From Herpetosiphonaceae bacterium (GTDB taxonomy: Bacteria; Chloroflexota; Chloroflexia; Chloroflexales; Herpetosiphonaceae), in assembly GCA_013538855.1 (NCBI GenBank), contig JABXJS010000117.1, positions 1 to 56,799 on the forward strand: a stretch of 56,799 nucleotides of DNA, written 5' to 3'. Numbering within the stretch: position 1 is the first letter of the stretch; each line of letters opens with the position of its first letter. This document shows positions 1 to 7,803 of the stretch, piece by piece. Position numbers and translations under genes: made by a program. The notes below the pieces were generated by a model. It did not search any database. It saw only the letters and a program-made list of their open reading frames with translations, and was not told the origin of the DNA.

Positions 1-31
1 CATCATAGAGGACGTTTATGCGTTAAGCCAA

Positions 32-60
32 TTGGCTCAGGTTTGAGATTCGTGTGTAAT
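32..60 (+). promoter_or_regulatory. candidate sigma-70 promoter upstream of greA
   Basis: TTGGCT at 32-37 and TGTAAT at 55-60 are separated by 17 nt. If used, the transcript would have a leader of about 130 nt before greA, and that leader would contain the hairpin and U-tract at 142-167. The assignment is by eye from consensus only. Confidence 0.35.
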
Positions 61-141
61 AGGCGCAAATACTGCTAAATCAACTAGCAACAGTGGTTAA
101 TAGCTTTCCGGGTTACCCACCACGAGATAGCTCGGGCGCTG

Positions 142-167
142 ACTGAGAAATCGTTCTCAGTTTTTTT
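142..167 (+). terminator. intrinsic terminator or attenuator just before greA
   Basis: The arms ACTGAGAA (142-149) and TTCTCAGT (154-161) pair perfectly across the loop ATCG and run straight into seven T residues (161-167). It ends 30 nt before the greA start codon. It either ends an upstream transcript outside the window or acts as an attenuator in the greA leader. E. coli greA is known to have a prematurely terminated leader RNA (GraL), so the second reading has precedent, though not in this phylum. Confidence 0.75.
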
Positions 168-197
168 CGTTTATATTCCTTTTGAGGCGCAAATTAT

Positions 198-668
198 ATG
201 ACGGACAAGCCGATCTATTTAACAAAAGAAGGCCGCATAAAGCTAGAGGCGGAGCTAGAAGAGCTGGAAACCGTCGGTCGCCGCGATGTGGCCGAGCGCA
301 TCCGCCAGGCGAAAGAGCTAGGCGATATCTCTGAAAGCGGAGAGTACGAAGACGCAAAAAATAAACAGGCGTTTCTCGAAGGGCGCATCCGCGAAATTCG
401 TAACATTCTTATGAATGCGCAGATGATCGATGAAGAAACGTCAGATAACCGCGAAGTGCGCATGGGCTCCTCGGTTACCATCCGCTATGAGGATGGCGAG
501 GAGGAAACATGGATGCTCGTTGGTGCCGCTGAGGCAAGCCCTCGCAATGGTAAAATTTCAAATGAGTCGCCGATCGGCAGCGCGCTGCTCGGCAAGCGCT
601 TGCGCTCCAAAGTCACCGTCGACACACCCAACGGCCCCACGAAAATCACAATTGTGAAAATCGGGTAG
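198..668 (+). CDS. greA: transcription elongation factor GreA
   Basis: This 156-residue protein has the standard length and layout of GreA: an N-terminal antiparallel coiled coil (about residues 8-75) and a C-terminal FKBP-like domain. GreA binds the RNA polymerase secondary channel and stimulates cleavage of backtracked transcripts. The coiled-coil tip carries [13 protein letters not shown], with acidic residues D43 and E46 that coordinate the catalytic magnesium in the family (usual form GDLSENAEY). The start is an ATG preceded by GAGGCG. It lies 101 bp before lysS on the same strand, probably in one transcription unit. Confidence 0.96.
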   Translation: MTDKPIYLTKEGRIKLEAELEELETVGRRDVAERIRQAKELGDISESGEYEDAKNKQAFLEGRIREIRNILMNAQMIDEETSDNREVRMGSSVTIRYEDGEEETWMLVGAAEASPRNGKISNESPIGSALLGKRLRSKVTVDTPNGPTKITIVKIG

Positions 669-731
669 CCTGCCAATCTCAACTGCGGAGTCTTCGCCCA
701 CTTAAACTGATTGTGTTTGTTCTACCAGTGT

Positions 732-757
732 GCCGTCGTCATAGCTATGACGGCGGC
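732..757 (+). promoter_or_regulatory. hairpin in the lysS translation initiation region
   Basis: GCCGTCGTCATA (732-743) pairs with TATGACGGCGGC (746-757) through 12 positions with one G-U wobble. The stem ends 12 nt before the lysS ATG at 770 and would cover any Shine-Dalgarno-like bases there. The only purine-rich stretch left is TTGAGAA. It has no T-rich tail, so it does not look like an intrinsic terminator, and no T-box consensus is visible. Confidence 0.5.
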
Positions 758-769
758 TTGAGAATACTC

Positions 770-2275
770 ATGGAGTTAAACGATCTACAACAGACGCGCT
801 ACACGAAGCTCCAGGCTTTGCAGGAGCAGGGCTTCGAACCCTACCCGGCGCGTGTGCCCGCCCGCACCCACACGCTGAACGAGCTGCGCGAGCAGTTTGT
901 GGCCCTTGAGGCGGCCGGCACCGTCGTCACCGTCATGGGTCGTATTCGCCAGCGCCGCGTGATGGGCAAGTCGGCCTTCGTGCAGCTTGCCGATGCCAAC
1001 GGTGGCTTTCAGGCCTTTTTCAGCAAGCGCGATATCGGCGACGAGCCGTACAAGCGCTTTATCGACGCCTCTGACCTCGGCGATATCATCGCGGTGAGCG
1101 GCACGCTCTTTGTGACCAAAATGGGCGAGCCAACGGTCGCTGTTCAGGAGTGGACGCTGCTCTCCAAGGCGATCACCCCGCCGCCGGATAAGCGCGAGGG
1201 CCAGTTTAGCGACAGCGAGGCGCGCCACCGCCAGCGCTACATCGATCTGATGGCCAACCCCGAGGTGCGCGATATTTTTCGCATCCGTGCGCGCTTAATT
1301 AGTGCGCTGCGCCGCTATCTCGATGACCAGGGCTTCCTTGAGGTCGAGACGCCAGTGCTGCAGTCGCTCTATGGCGGCGCTGCTGCGCGTCCTTTTGTGA
1401 CTCATCATAATCAGCTGCACCAGGATCTCTACCTGCGCATCGCCACCGAGCTGTACCTCAAGCGGCTGATCGTCGGTGATATGGAAAAGGTCTATGAGAT
1501 CGGCAAGGATTTTCGCAACGAGGGCGTTGATCGCTTCCACAACCCCGAGTTCACCATGCTTGAGGTCTATCAAGCCTACGCCGACTATACCACGATGATG
1601 GACTTGACTGAGGCCATGGTCGTCTTTGCCGCCCAAGCGGTGTTTGGCACGCTTCAGCTCGACTATCAGGGCACCACGATTGATCTCACGCCGCCGTGGC
1701 CGCGTATCTCGATGCGCGCTGCCATTCAGCAGGCGACAAGTATCGATATCGCCGCTGAGGATACGCTGGAGACACTCCAGGCAGCGATCAAGGCCGCCAA
1801 TCTGCGCGTTGACCTGCATCCAACCTGGGCGAAACAGGTCGATGAGCTGTTTAGTGAGTATGTCGAGGATGGCCTCGTGCAGCCGACATTTATCACCGAT
1901 TACCCCCGGGCGCTGTCGCCGCTGGCCAAGCGCAAGCCCGCTGATCCGAACTTCGTCGAGCGCTTCGAGCTGTTTATGATCGGCTCCGAGATGGCCAACG
2001 CCTTTACCGAGCTGAACGATCCCTTCGATCAAGAGCAGCGCTTTTTAGAGCAGGGCCGCGACTACGCCGCCGGCGATGAAGAGGCCATGCAGATGGACTT
2101 GGACTACTTGGAGGCGCTGAAGGTGGGTATGCCCCCGACTGGCGGCCTTGGCGTAGGTGTTGATCGTTTGGCAATGCTCTTCACCAACCAAACGACCATT
2201 CGCGAGGTGATTCTCTTCCCGCACCTGCGCAAAGTTAAGGAGGCGGCCAGCTCTGCCGCCGAAGGAGGTGCGTAA
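770..2275 (+). CDS. lysS: lysyl-tRNA synthetase, class II
   Basis: The 501-residue protein has the N-terminal OB-fold anticodon-binding domain (about 40-150, with the segment [19 protein letters not shown]) and a class II catalytic core. Motif 2 is visible as [18 protein letters not shown] and motif 3 as [13 protein letters not shown] near the C-terminus. It charges tRNA-Lys with lysine in the cytoplasm. An upstream GTG at 713 would add 19 residues that read through the hairpin at 732-757 and match nothing in the family, so the ATG at 770 is preferred. The stop codon overlaps the next start by one base (TAATG). Confidence 0.96.
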   Translation: MELNDLQQTRYTKLQALQEQGFEPYPARVPARTHTLNELREQFVALEAAGTVVTVMGRIRQRRVMGKSAFVQLADANGGFQAFFSKRDIGDEPYKRFIDASDLGDIIAVSGTLFVTKMGEPTVAVQEWTLLSKAITPPPDKREGQFSDSEARHRQRYIDLMANPEVRDIFRIRARLISALRRYLDDQGFLEVETPVLQSLYGGAAARPFVTHHNQLHQDLYLRIATELYLKRLIVGDMEKVYEIGKDFRNEGVDRFHNPEFTMLEVYQAYADYTTMMDLTEAMVVFAAQAVFGTLQLDYQGTTIDLTPPWPRISMRAAIQQATSIDIAAEDTLETLQAAIKAANLRVDLHPTWAKQVDELFSEYVEDGLVQPTFITDYPRALSPLAKRKPADPNFVERFELFMIGSEMANAFTELNDPFDQEQRFLEQGRDYAAGDEEAMQMDLDYLEALKVGMPPTGGLGVGVDRLAMLFTNQTTIREVILFPHLRKVKEAASSAAEGGA

Positions 2276-2490
2276 TGCCACGGTCATTAGTCATCGAGCG
2301 CGAAAATTTGCCGAAGGTGGTCCAGGGCTGGCTCGATGCCATTGGCCTCGATGACCACGCCGATGTCGAGCTGGTCTTTACCGAGGGTGAGCTGGTGCTG
2401 CGCCGCCCGCTCAGCCCAGAGCTGCGCCAGTGGGCCAAAAGCATCGTCGACTCCTATGATCGCGAGTTTCAGTCGTTGATAAATCTGTAG
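2275..2490 (+). CDS. small AbrB/MazE-like protein, putative antitoxin
   Basis: This 71-residue protein begins at the ATG overlapping the lysS stop (TAATG), so it is probably translated by re-initiation after lysS; a GGAGG lies just before. Residues 1-45 resemble the swapped-hairpin AbrB/MazE fold (LPKVVQGWLDAIGLDDHADVELVFTEGELVLRRP, quoted here only in outline: the ELVFTEGELVLRRP strand pair is the best match). The charged helical tail could be the toxin-binding part. It sits 65 bp before a Doc-like gene, which is the usual order in an addiction pair. The family assignment is by pattern only. Confidence 0.5.
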   Translation: MPRSLVIERENLPKVVQGWLDAIGLDDHADVELVFTEGELVLRRPLSPELRQWAKSIVDSYDREFQSLINL

Positions 2491-2513
2491 CTCCACGCTC
2501 CGATACTCTATGG

Positions 2514-2519
2514 TATGAT
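2514..2519 (+). promoter_or_regulatory. -10-like element before the Doc-like gene
   Basis: TATGAT at 2514-2519 lies 36 nt before the Doc-like start. No convincing -35 box is seen at the right distance. It could give the toxin-like gene a promoter separate from the lysS-antitoxin transcript. Confidence 0.25.
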
Positions 2520-2555
2520 GCGGGCGGTAAGCGACCTGCCCAACCGAGGAAGAGC

Positions 2556-2957
2556 ATGTACTATTTAACACGCGATGATCTGCTTGATCTCCATGGGTAT
2601 GTTGTCGAGCGCTTCGGCGGTCGGCTTGGTCTCAATAGCCACGATCGGCTGTTGAGCCTGATCGCATCGCCAGCGCAAACAATGTTTGGTCAAGAGCTGT
2701 ATGCAACGCTGGCCGATAAAGCCGCAGCGCTGGCCTTTGCGCTGGTCAAAAATCGGCCCTTTCGCTCTGGCAACGAGGCGACCGCTCTGCTGGCCGTGCT
2801 GCGCTTTGCTGAGTGCAATGGGCAGCGCTTAGATGATCCAGCCCAGCTTGCTGCTGAGCTGCGGGCGACCGCCTGCTCAGAGCGCGAGCAGCCTGAGCTG
2901 GCCGAGTGGCTGAGCGCGCACCTGCATGCCGACGAATCAACATCCTTGGAATCATAA
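2556..2957 (+). CDS. Doc-family (Fic fold) protein with degenerate active site
   Basis: The 133-residue protein follows the Doc (COG3654-type) pattern throughout: YLTRDDLLDLHGYVVERFGG at the N-terminus, a central FGQELYATLADKAAALAFAL, then the Fic loop. Active Doc and Fic proteins carry HPFxDGNKR or H-x-F-x-D-A-N-K in that loop. Here residues 67-75 read RPFRSGNEA, so the catalytic His is Arg, the metal-binding Asp is Ser, and the phosphate-binding Lys and Arg are Glu and Ala. Kinase or AMP-transferase activity is therefore unlikely. The frame is intact and has a good ribosome binding site (GAGGAAGAGC). It may be a neutralised toxin kept for binding or regulation. Confidence 0.8.
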   Translation: MYYLTRDDLLDLHGYVVERFGGRLGLNSHDRLLSLIASPAQTMFGQELYATLADKAAALAFALVKNRPFRSGNEATALLAVLRFAECNGQRLDDPAQLAAELRATACSEREQPELAEWLSAHLHADESTSLES

Positions 2958-2966
2958 GGAGCTACC

Positions 2967-4010
2967 ATGGAGCGACGCACGGTTCTGATTACTGGTGTGG
3001 CTGGTCGGTGGGGCCGCCGCTTGGCCCGCCAGCTGGTGAAGTTTCCGATTGTGCGCGTGCTCGGGCTAGATATTCGTCAGCCCGAGCGCCCAGTCGATGG
3101 GGTCGAGTATATCGAGGCGGATCTGCGCAACCCGCTGCTGGTCGAGCTGCTGCGTACCGAGCAGGTCGAGGCAATTTTGCATATGGTCTTCGCCTCTGGT
3201 CTCGATCAGCGCGGAACACAGCTCTCAGCGGAGGATGCGTTCCAGATCAATGTGATGGGCACCATGGAGGTGCTGGCTGCGGCCCATGCCGCTGGTGTGC
3301 GGCAAGTGGTGCTGAAGAGCACCACGATGGTGTATGGGGCGCGCTTTAACAACCCGCTCTACCTCAACGAAGATGCGCCGCTACACGGCCAGGAGGGCAT
3401 GCCGAGCCTGCGCCAGCGCTATGAGATCGAAAAGTATGTGGCCGATTTTCGGCGCAATCACGATCTGCACATCGCTGTGCTGCGCTTTCCGGGCATCATC
3501 GGCAAATCCGGTGCCTCATCGCTGATGCAGTACCTGGGCCAGCCAACCCCCCCGATGCTGCTAGGCTTCGATCCGCTGTTTCAGGCAGTCCACGAGGCCG
3601 ATGTGATCGGCTCCGTGCTGCACGCCATGGCCAATGGCGCAAACGGCGTGTTCAACGTTGCCGCCGATGGCGTGATGCCTCTCTCGCGTATGATTCGCCA
3701 GGTCGGCCATCTCCCGCTGCCTATCCTGCACCCGCTGGCCTATAATCTTCAGCGCGTGCCTGGCGTGAAAAAGAATCCGCTGCTGCGCCGTGCTGTGCCC
3801 TTCGATCTGGATTTCTTGCGCTATCAGTGGGTTGCTGACACGAGCAAAATGCACACCGAACTAGAATATACGCCACAGTACACCCTCGATGAAGCCGTCG
3901 AGGATTTCCGCGGTGCGCTGCGCCTTAAGCGCTATGCAGATGTGCTGCCCCGCCGTTCTCTGTCGAATGGTATCCGTGCGTTTTTGAGCCGCTCTGGAAC
4001 GGCTGAGTAG
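2967..4010 (+). CDS. NAD-dependent epimerase/dehydratase (extended SDR family)
   Basis: The 347-residue protein has an N-terminal Rossmann fold with the nucleotide motif GVAGRWGRRLA (residues 10-20), the acidic turn LGLDIR, and an active-site YEIEK (Y-x-x-x-K) near residue 153, preceded by a KSTTMVYG segment supplying the catalytic Ser/Thr. Its substrate is probably a nucleotide sugar or similar diol, but cannot be read from sequence. It begins 9 bp after the Doc-like gene (AAGGAGCTACC) and ends 8 bp before the acyltransferase. Mycobacteria carry a comparable epimerase-acyltransferase neighbour pair (Rv0501/Rv0502), which supports a shared envelope-lipid role. Confidence 0.85.
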   Translation: MERRTVLITGVAGRWGRRLARQLVKFPIVRVLGLDIRQPERPVDGVEYIEADLRNPLLVELLRTEQVEAILHMVFASGLDQRGTQLSAEDAFQINVMGTMEVLAAAHAAGVRQVVLKSTTMVYGARFNNPLYLNEDAPLHGQEGMPSLRQRYEIEKYVADFRRNHDLHIAVLRFPGIIGKSGASSLMQYLGQPTPPMLLGFDPLFQAVHEADVIGSVLHAMANGANGVFNVAADGVMPLSRMIRQVGHLPLPILHPLAYNLQRVPGVKKNPLLRRAVPFDLDFLRYQWVADTSKMHTELEYTPQYTLDEAVEDFRGALRLKRYADVLPRRSLSNGIRAFLSRSGTAE

Positions 4011-4018
4011 GAGTTGTC

Positions 4019-5347
4019 ATGACTGAACAGGAAAATCCCAAACGCCGACGGCGCGCACGTGCTGAGGAGGTCAATGGATCTGAGCCGCAGTCGCCAGCCA
4101 CTCGGCCCGTTGAAACCATGGTCGATGTGACCGATGCGCCAGCTAGCGCTGATGTGTTGCCCGCCACCCTCGATGCTGCCACCGTGCAGCTGGTCGATGA
4201 GTCCGCCGCTACGCACGAATCCGCTGAGCCTGCGCTAACCGAAACTCCAATCGAGGTGAAAAACTTGGATCAGCCTGCAACACCTGCGCAAGCCCGCATC
4301 GACTCTTTGCTTGAGGCCCTGGAGGCTGAGATTCGCTCTATGCCCGCCGCCGACGAGGAGCGCCAGGGCGCAATCGCCGAGGTGATCCACCTGATTCGCG
4401 CTTCGATCACGCGCTGGCCCAAGAAGGTGCTCGAGGGCGTGGTCTCCACGCTGCGCGCCAATATCAAGAGCGATTATCTCGATGCGGATTTCTGGAAGGG
4501 CATTGCGCTTGTGCTGCGCTATCAGCTCGATGCCAATGTCGATATGCTGCGCCGCCGCTGGAATGGCGACTATGCCGTCGATGAGTTTGGCCTCGACTAT
4601 GAGCTGGTGCAGCTGACTATTCCGCTGCTCACGTTCTTGTACCGCAAGTACTGGCGCGTCGAGGCCCGTGGCCTGGAACACGTGCCCGATGATCAGCGCG
4701 CGCTGCTGGTGTGCAATCACTCCGGCGTGCTGCCCTGGGATGGCGCCATGGTTGGCGCGGCGCTGTACTTCGATCATCCCGCTGGACGCATTTTGCGCAA
4801 TCTGCACCTGAGCTGGTTCTCATCGCTGCCTTTTGTGGCCCCGCTGCTATCGCGGCTTGGCCAGGTGCAGGCGCTGCCCGCCAACGCCGAGCGCCTGCTC
4901 GAGCGCGATGAGCTGGTCGGTGTGTTTCCCGAGGGCCTCAAGGGCGTCGGCAAGCTGTTCCGTGATCGCTATAAGCTGGCTCGCTTTGGCCGCGGCGGCT
5001 TTGTGAAGGTCGCTGTGAAAACCGGCGCGCCCATTATTCCTGTCGCCATCGTCGGCGGCGAGGAGATCCATCCGAACTTGTACAATGTGAAGCCAGTGGC
5101 TAAGCTGCTGGGCTTCCCGTACTTCCCGATTACGCCAACCTTCCCCATCCTTGGGCCGCTCGGGCTGATCCCGCTGCCAAGCAAGTGGTACATTACCTTC
5201 TGCGAGCCGATCGAGACGGCACACTTGGGCAGCGAGCGCGCCGAGGACCCGCTGCTGATCTCACAGCTCACCGAGCAGGTGCGCTCCACCATCCAGAGCA
5301 CGATCTTGGAGGTGCTTAAGGAGCGGCCCGGCGTCTTCGTCGGCTAA
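4019..5347 (+). CDS. PlsC-type lysophospholipid acyltransferase
   Basis: The 442-residue protein has a disordered, acidic Ala/Pro-rich N-terminus (about 1-85), a helical region (90-205) and a PlsC acyltransferase domain (about 210-430). The catalytic block NHSGVLPWDGAM near residue 233 is a variant of the family NHxxxxD motif, and FPEGLKG near residue 303 is the second signature block. It should transfer acyl chains to a glycerol- or lysophospholipid at the cytoplasmic membrane. The long N-terminal extension and NHSG variant match the Rv0502-like subgroup. TAGGAG precedes the ATG, and it is co-oriented with and close to the epimerase. Confidence 0.85.
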   Translation: MTEQENPKRRRRARAEEVNGSEPQSPATRPVETMVDVTDAPASADVLPATLDAATVQLVDESAATHESAEPALTETPIEVKNLDQPATPAQARIDSLLEALEAEIRSMPAADEERQGAIAEVIHLIRASITRWPKKVLEGVVSTLRANIKSDYLDADFWKGIALVLRYQLDANVDMLRRRWNGDYAVDEFGLDYELVQLTIPLLTFLYRKYWRVEARGLEHVPDDQRALLVCNHSGVLPWDGAMVGAALYFDHPAGRILRNLHLSWFSSLPFVAPLLSRLGQVQALPANAERLLERDELVGVFPEGLKGVGKLFRDRYKLARFGRGGFVKVAVKTGAPIIPVAIVGGEEIHPNLYNVKPVAKLLGFPYFPITPTFPILGPLGLIPLPSKWYITFCEPIETAHLGSERAEDPLLISQLTEQVRSTIQSTILEVLKERPGVFVG

Positions 5348-5380
5348 CCGCTGCTGCCGCTACAATCACGGCGCGATTCT

Positions 5381-5414
5381 TGCAAGTCCCATGGCAGATG
5401 CTATGGGACTTGCA
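5381..5414. repeat. perfect 12-bp inverted repeat before the GT20 gene
   Basis: TGCAAGTCCCAT (5381-5392) and ATGGGACTTGCA (5403-5414) are exact reverse complements around a 10-nt loop. It lies 34 nt after the acyltransferase stop and about 150 nt before the GT20 start. No T-run follows on the plus strand, so it may be an operator or a terminator lacking a U-tract. The surrounding 5348-5566 stretch is locally AT-richer than its neighbours. Confidence 0.6.
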
Positions 5415-5566
5415 TGTTAATAGTACACTAGTAGGTAGTGCACAATTTTTAATGAATGACGTAGGCGTACATTTTCCTAGTAAGCCAGCGCTTTGGCCTG
5501 CTTGCAAAATGTGTGCCTTTGTGTGTGATTGTGCATACACTGAGGTAGTCTGGAAAAGGGGAGGCT

Positions 5567-7156
5567 ATGCTAGATCCGAGTTTATTACGCGTCGTTGAAG
5601 CTCAGGCTGAGCATCTACAGAGGATCAGCGCTGAGCTTTTTGCTGACCACACCTTGATTCTGGCGTCCAACCGCGGGCCGGTTGAGTACACGATGACGGA
5701 TCGGGGTCTGGAGGGGCATCGCGGTTCTGGTGGGTTGGTCACAGCAATGAGCGCGATTGGCAAGTACGTCAGTCCGCGCTGGGTGGCCGCCGCGATGAGC
5801 GAGGGCGATCGCGTGATGGCGCAGACAGCTGGTGAGACGGCGCTACATTGGGAGCACGAGGCCTCGCAGTTTGATCTGCGGTTTATTACGATTGAGCCTG
5901 AGATGTATCAGGCCTACTATGGCACTGTGAGCAATCCGCTGCTCTGGTTTTTGCAGCACTATATGTGGGATGCGCCACGCACTCCACTGATCGACGAGAC
6001 CATCTGGGCGGCTTGGCGTGACTACAAGGCGGTCAATCGGCTCTTCGCCGCTGCAATTGCCGAGGAGGTTGAGCACGCACCGCAAGCCCCGATTGTGATG
6101 CTGCACGATTATCACTTGTACTATGTGCCCGCCTACTTGCGTCAGCACGAGCTGCCGGCGGATAGCTGCATCACGTTTTTCTTGCATATCCCTTGGCCTG
6201 GCCCCGATTATTGGTCGCTGCTGCCGCAGGAGATGCGCTTGGAGGTGCTTGAGTCACTGACAAAGTGCGATATTTTAGGCTTTCAGACCCATCGCTACCT
6301 GCGCAACTTTTTGAACACCTGTCTGGCCTACTTGCCTGATGCACAGATCGACTATAACCAGAATCGGATTGTGTGCCAAGGACACACAACGCACCTCAAG
6401 GCCTATCCTATCTCGATTGATGTTCAGTCAGTGATCGATCTGGGCAACTCGCTTGATGTGCGCTCGTTTCGCCAGCGCCTGCGCCCCTACACGGGCGATC
6501 AGACGATTGTGCGCATCGACCGTGTTGAGCCGTCGAAAAACATCGTGCGGGGATTCAAAGCCTTTGAGCTGCTGCTAGAGCGCTATCCGGAGTATATCGG
6601 CCGCGTGAAGTTTATGGCCATCTTGGTGCCTTCGCGCCTCGGCGTGGAGGAGTACCAGCGCTACCTTGAGGAGATCATGGTCGTGACTGGCTGGATTAAC
6701 ACCCGCTATGGCAACGAGGAGTGGCAGCCAGTCGAGCTGATCGTCGGCGAGAACTATCCGCGCGCCATCGCCGCCATGCAGATGTACGATGTGCTGCTGG
6801 TCAATCCGCTCATCGATGGCATGAACTTGGTCGCCAAGGAGGGCGCGACCGTCAATGAGCGCGGCGGTGTCTTGGTGCTCTCTGAAGGCGCTGGCGTCGC
6901 CGAGCAGCTCAGCGATCACGCGCTGATTATCTCACCAACCGATATCGTGGGCACCATGGAGGCGCTGCGCCAGGCGCTCGAGATGTCACCGACCGAGCGC
7001 CACGAGCGCGCGCTGGCCCTGCGCGAGGAGGTGATCCGCGAGGATCTGTCCATGTGGCTGGCCCACCAGTTTCGCGATGTGCAGCGGCTGCTTGAGCAGC
7101 GCGCTAGTGCTACACGCAAGGCGCTGCCGCTGGTCGAACAGGAGACAAGCGCCTAG
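5567..7156 (+). CDS. GT20 glycosyltransferase, trehalose-6-phosphate synthase-like
   Basis: The 529-residue protein covers a full GT20 (OtsA) fold. It shows SNRGPVEY and RGSGGLVTAM at the N-terminus (donor phosphate loop), HDYHLYYVPAYLR and FFLHIPWP (acceptor site), GFQTHRYLRNFL, RIDRVEPSKNIVRGFKAFE and LVNPLIDGMNLVAKE (donor-binding C-terminal half). It should transfer glucose from a nucleotide sugar to a sugar phosphate, giving trehalose-6-phosphate or a related osmolyte. The SKNIVRG form resembles actinobacterial GT20 proteins rather than E. coli OtsA, so the exact acceptor is uncertain. No OtsB phosphatase lies beside it. The start follows AAGGGGAGGCT, and a strong terminator follows the stop. 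Confidence 0.85.
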   Translation: MLDPSLLRVVEAQAEHLQRISAELFADHTLILASNRGPVEYTMTDRGLEGHRGSGGLVTAMSAIGKYVSPRWVAAAMSEGDRVMAQTAGETALHWEHEASQFDLRFITIEPEMYQAYYGTVSNPLLWFLQHYMWDAPRTPLIDETIWAAWRDYKAVNRLFAAAIAEEVEHAPQAPIVMLHDYHLYYVPAYLRQHELPADSCITFFLHIPWPGPDYWSLLPQEMRLEVLESLTKCDILGFQTHRYLRNFLNTCLAYLPDAQIDYNQNRIVCQGHTTHLKAYPISIDVQSVIDLGNSLDVRSFRQRLRPYTGDQTIVRIDRVEPSKNIVRGFKAFELLLERYPEYIGRVKFMAILVPSRLGVEEYQRYLEEIMVVTGWINTRYGNEEWQPVELIVGENYPRAIAAMQMYDVLLVNPLIDGMNLVAKEGATVNERGGVLVLSEGAGVAEQLSDHALIISPTDIVGTMEALRQALEMSPTERHERALALREEVIREDLSMWLAHQFRDVQRLLEQRASATRKALPLVEQETSA

Positions 7157-7179
7157 CGCTACTGGGGCTACTGTGTGGC

Positions 7180-7220
7180 TGGGCCGGTGCAACCTCGCGG
7201 CTGCACCGGCCCAACTTTTA
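7180..7220 (+). terminator. intrinsic terminator after the GT20 gene
   Basis: TGGGCCGGTGCA (7180-7191) and TGCACCGGCCCA (7202-7213) pair perfectly over 12 bp with a 10-nt loop, followed by ACTTTTA. It lies 23 nt after the stop. Confidence 0.8.
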
Positions 7221-7231
7221 GCTTGCTCCGG

Positions 7232-7261
7232 TTGGCGCTTGCCCGCTGTGCGGCGTATAAT
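7232..7261 (+). promoter_or_regulatory. candidate promoter of the 164-residue protein gene
   Basis: TTGGCG (7232-7237) and a consensus TATAAT (7256-7261) are separated by 18 nt. The start codon follows at 7292, and the preceding terminator isolates this as a monocistronic unit. Confidence 0.65.
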
Positions 7262-7291
7262 ACCTAACACTATGTATCAGAGAGGTGCTCT

Positions 7292-7786
7292 ATGGACCCA
7301 AGCCTGTGGATCGGATCAATTACCAGTTTGTTTACGTCATTCGTATCGTATCGGATCAGCAAAGAGCAGGCGCGTCAGCAGGCGCTGCCTGTCCCCGCAG
7401 CCGCGCCCGAGGTGGCGCAGGGCGAGCAGATCTACGCTCTGATCCAGCAAAGCGCCAAGCTTCAGCCAGCGGCGCAGGGCCTGCTGCAAGCCTTTGAGGC
7501 CAGTCCATCGCACTATCTGCTAAGCGGCCTAGAGCAGCTGCTGCGTGAGCGGCTGGACGACCCGGATTTTCGCGCTGAGCTGCTCAAGCTTGTGCCGCAG
7601 CAGCCCGCCGCCGATGTCCAGGTGAACTTTGGCTCAGATAATCAGTTCCATGGGTCAAATGTGGCTGTGGGCAACAAGGGATCGGTGGTTCAAGGCGCAA
7701 CCTCGATCACAGGCGGCACCGTCAATGGCCCGGTGACTGGCGTCAATACTGGCTCGATCACCTGGAACGGCAAGCCAACCGAGTAG
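7292..7786 (+). CDS. small protein of unknown function with Gly/Asn-rich C-terminal repeats
   Basis: I do not recognise a named family. The 164-residue protein starts with a short hydrophobic helix (LWIGSITSLFTSFVSYRI), continues with a helical stretch (about 45-105, containing RERLDDPDFRAELLKLVPQQ), and ends in about 55 residues rich in Gly, Asn, Ser and Val (NFGSDNQFHGSNVAVGNKG and onward) that look like short beta-strand repeats. Similar helix-plus-Gly/Asn-strand layouts occur in actinobacterial hypothetical proteins and beside bacterial STAND-type NTPases, but no NTPase lies next to it here. AGAGGTGCT precedes the ATG. It has its own promoter and terminator. Confidence 0.7.
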   Translation: MDPSLWIGSITSLFTSFVSYRISKEQARQQALPVPAAAPEVAQGEQIYALIQQSAKLQPAAQGLLQAFEASPSHYLLSGLEQLLRERLDDPDFRAELLKLVPQQPAADVQVNFGSDNQFHGSNVAVGNKGSVVQGATSITGGTVNGPVTGVNTGSITWNGKPTE

Positions 7787-7803
7787 CCGCCGAAGCGGTC
7801 TGC

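Noticed and set aside
713-769. GTG start giving lysS 19 extra residues
   Set aside because: The extension is the translation of a hairpin and does not match lysyl-tRNA synthetase N-termini.
669-769. T-box riboswitch before lysS
   Set aside because: The gap is only 101 nt and lacks the T-box consensus and a terminator/antiterminator pair.
5380-5598. 72-codon frame between acyltransferase and GT20 genes
   Set aside because: It begins in the inverted repeat, overlaps the GT20 start and has no recognisable sequence.
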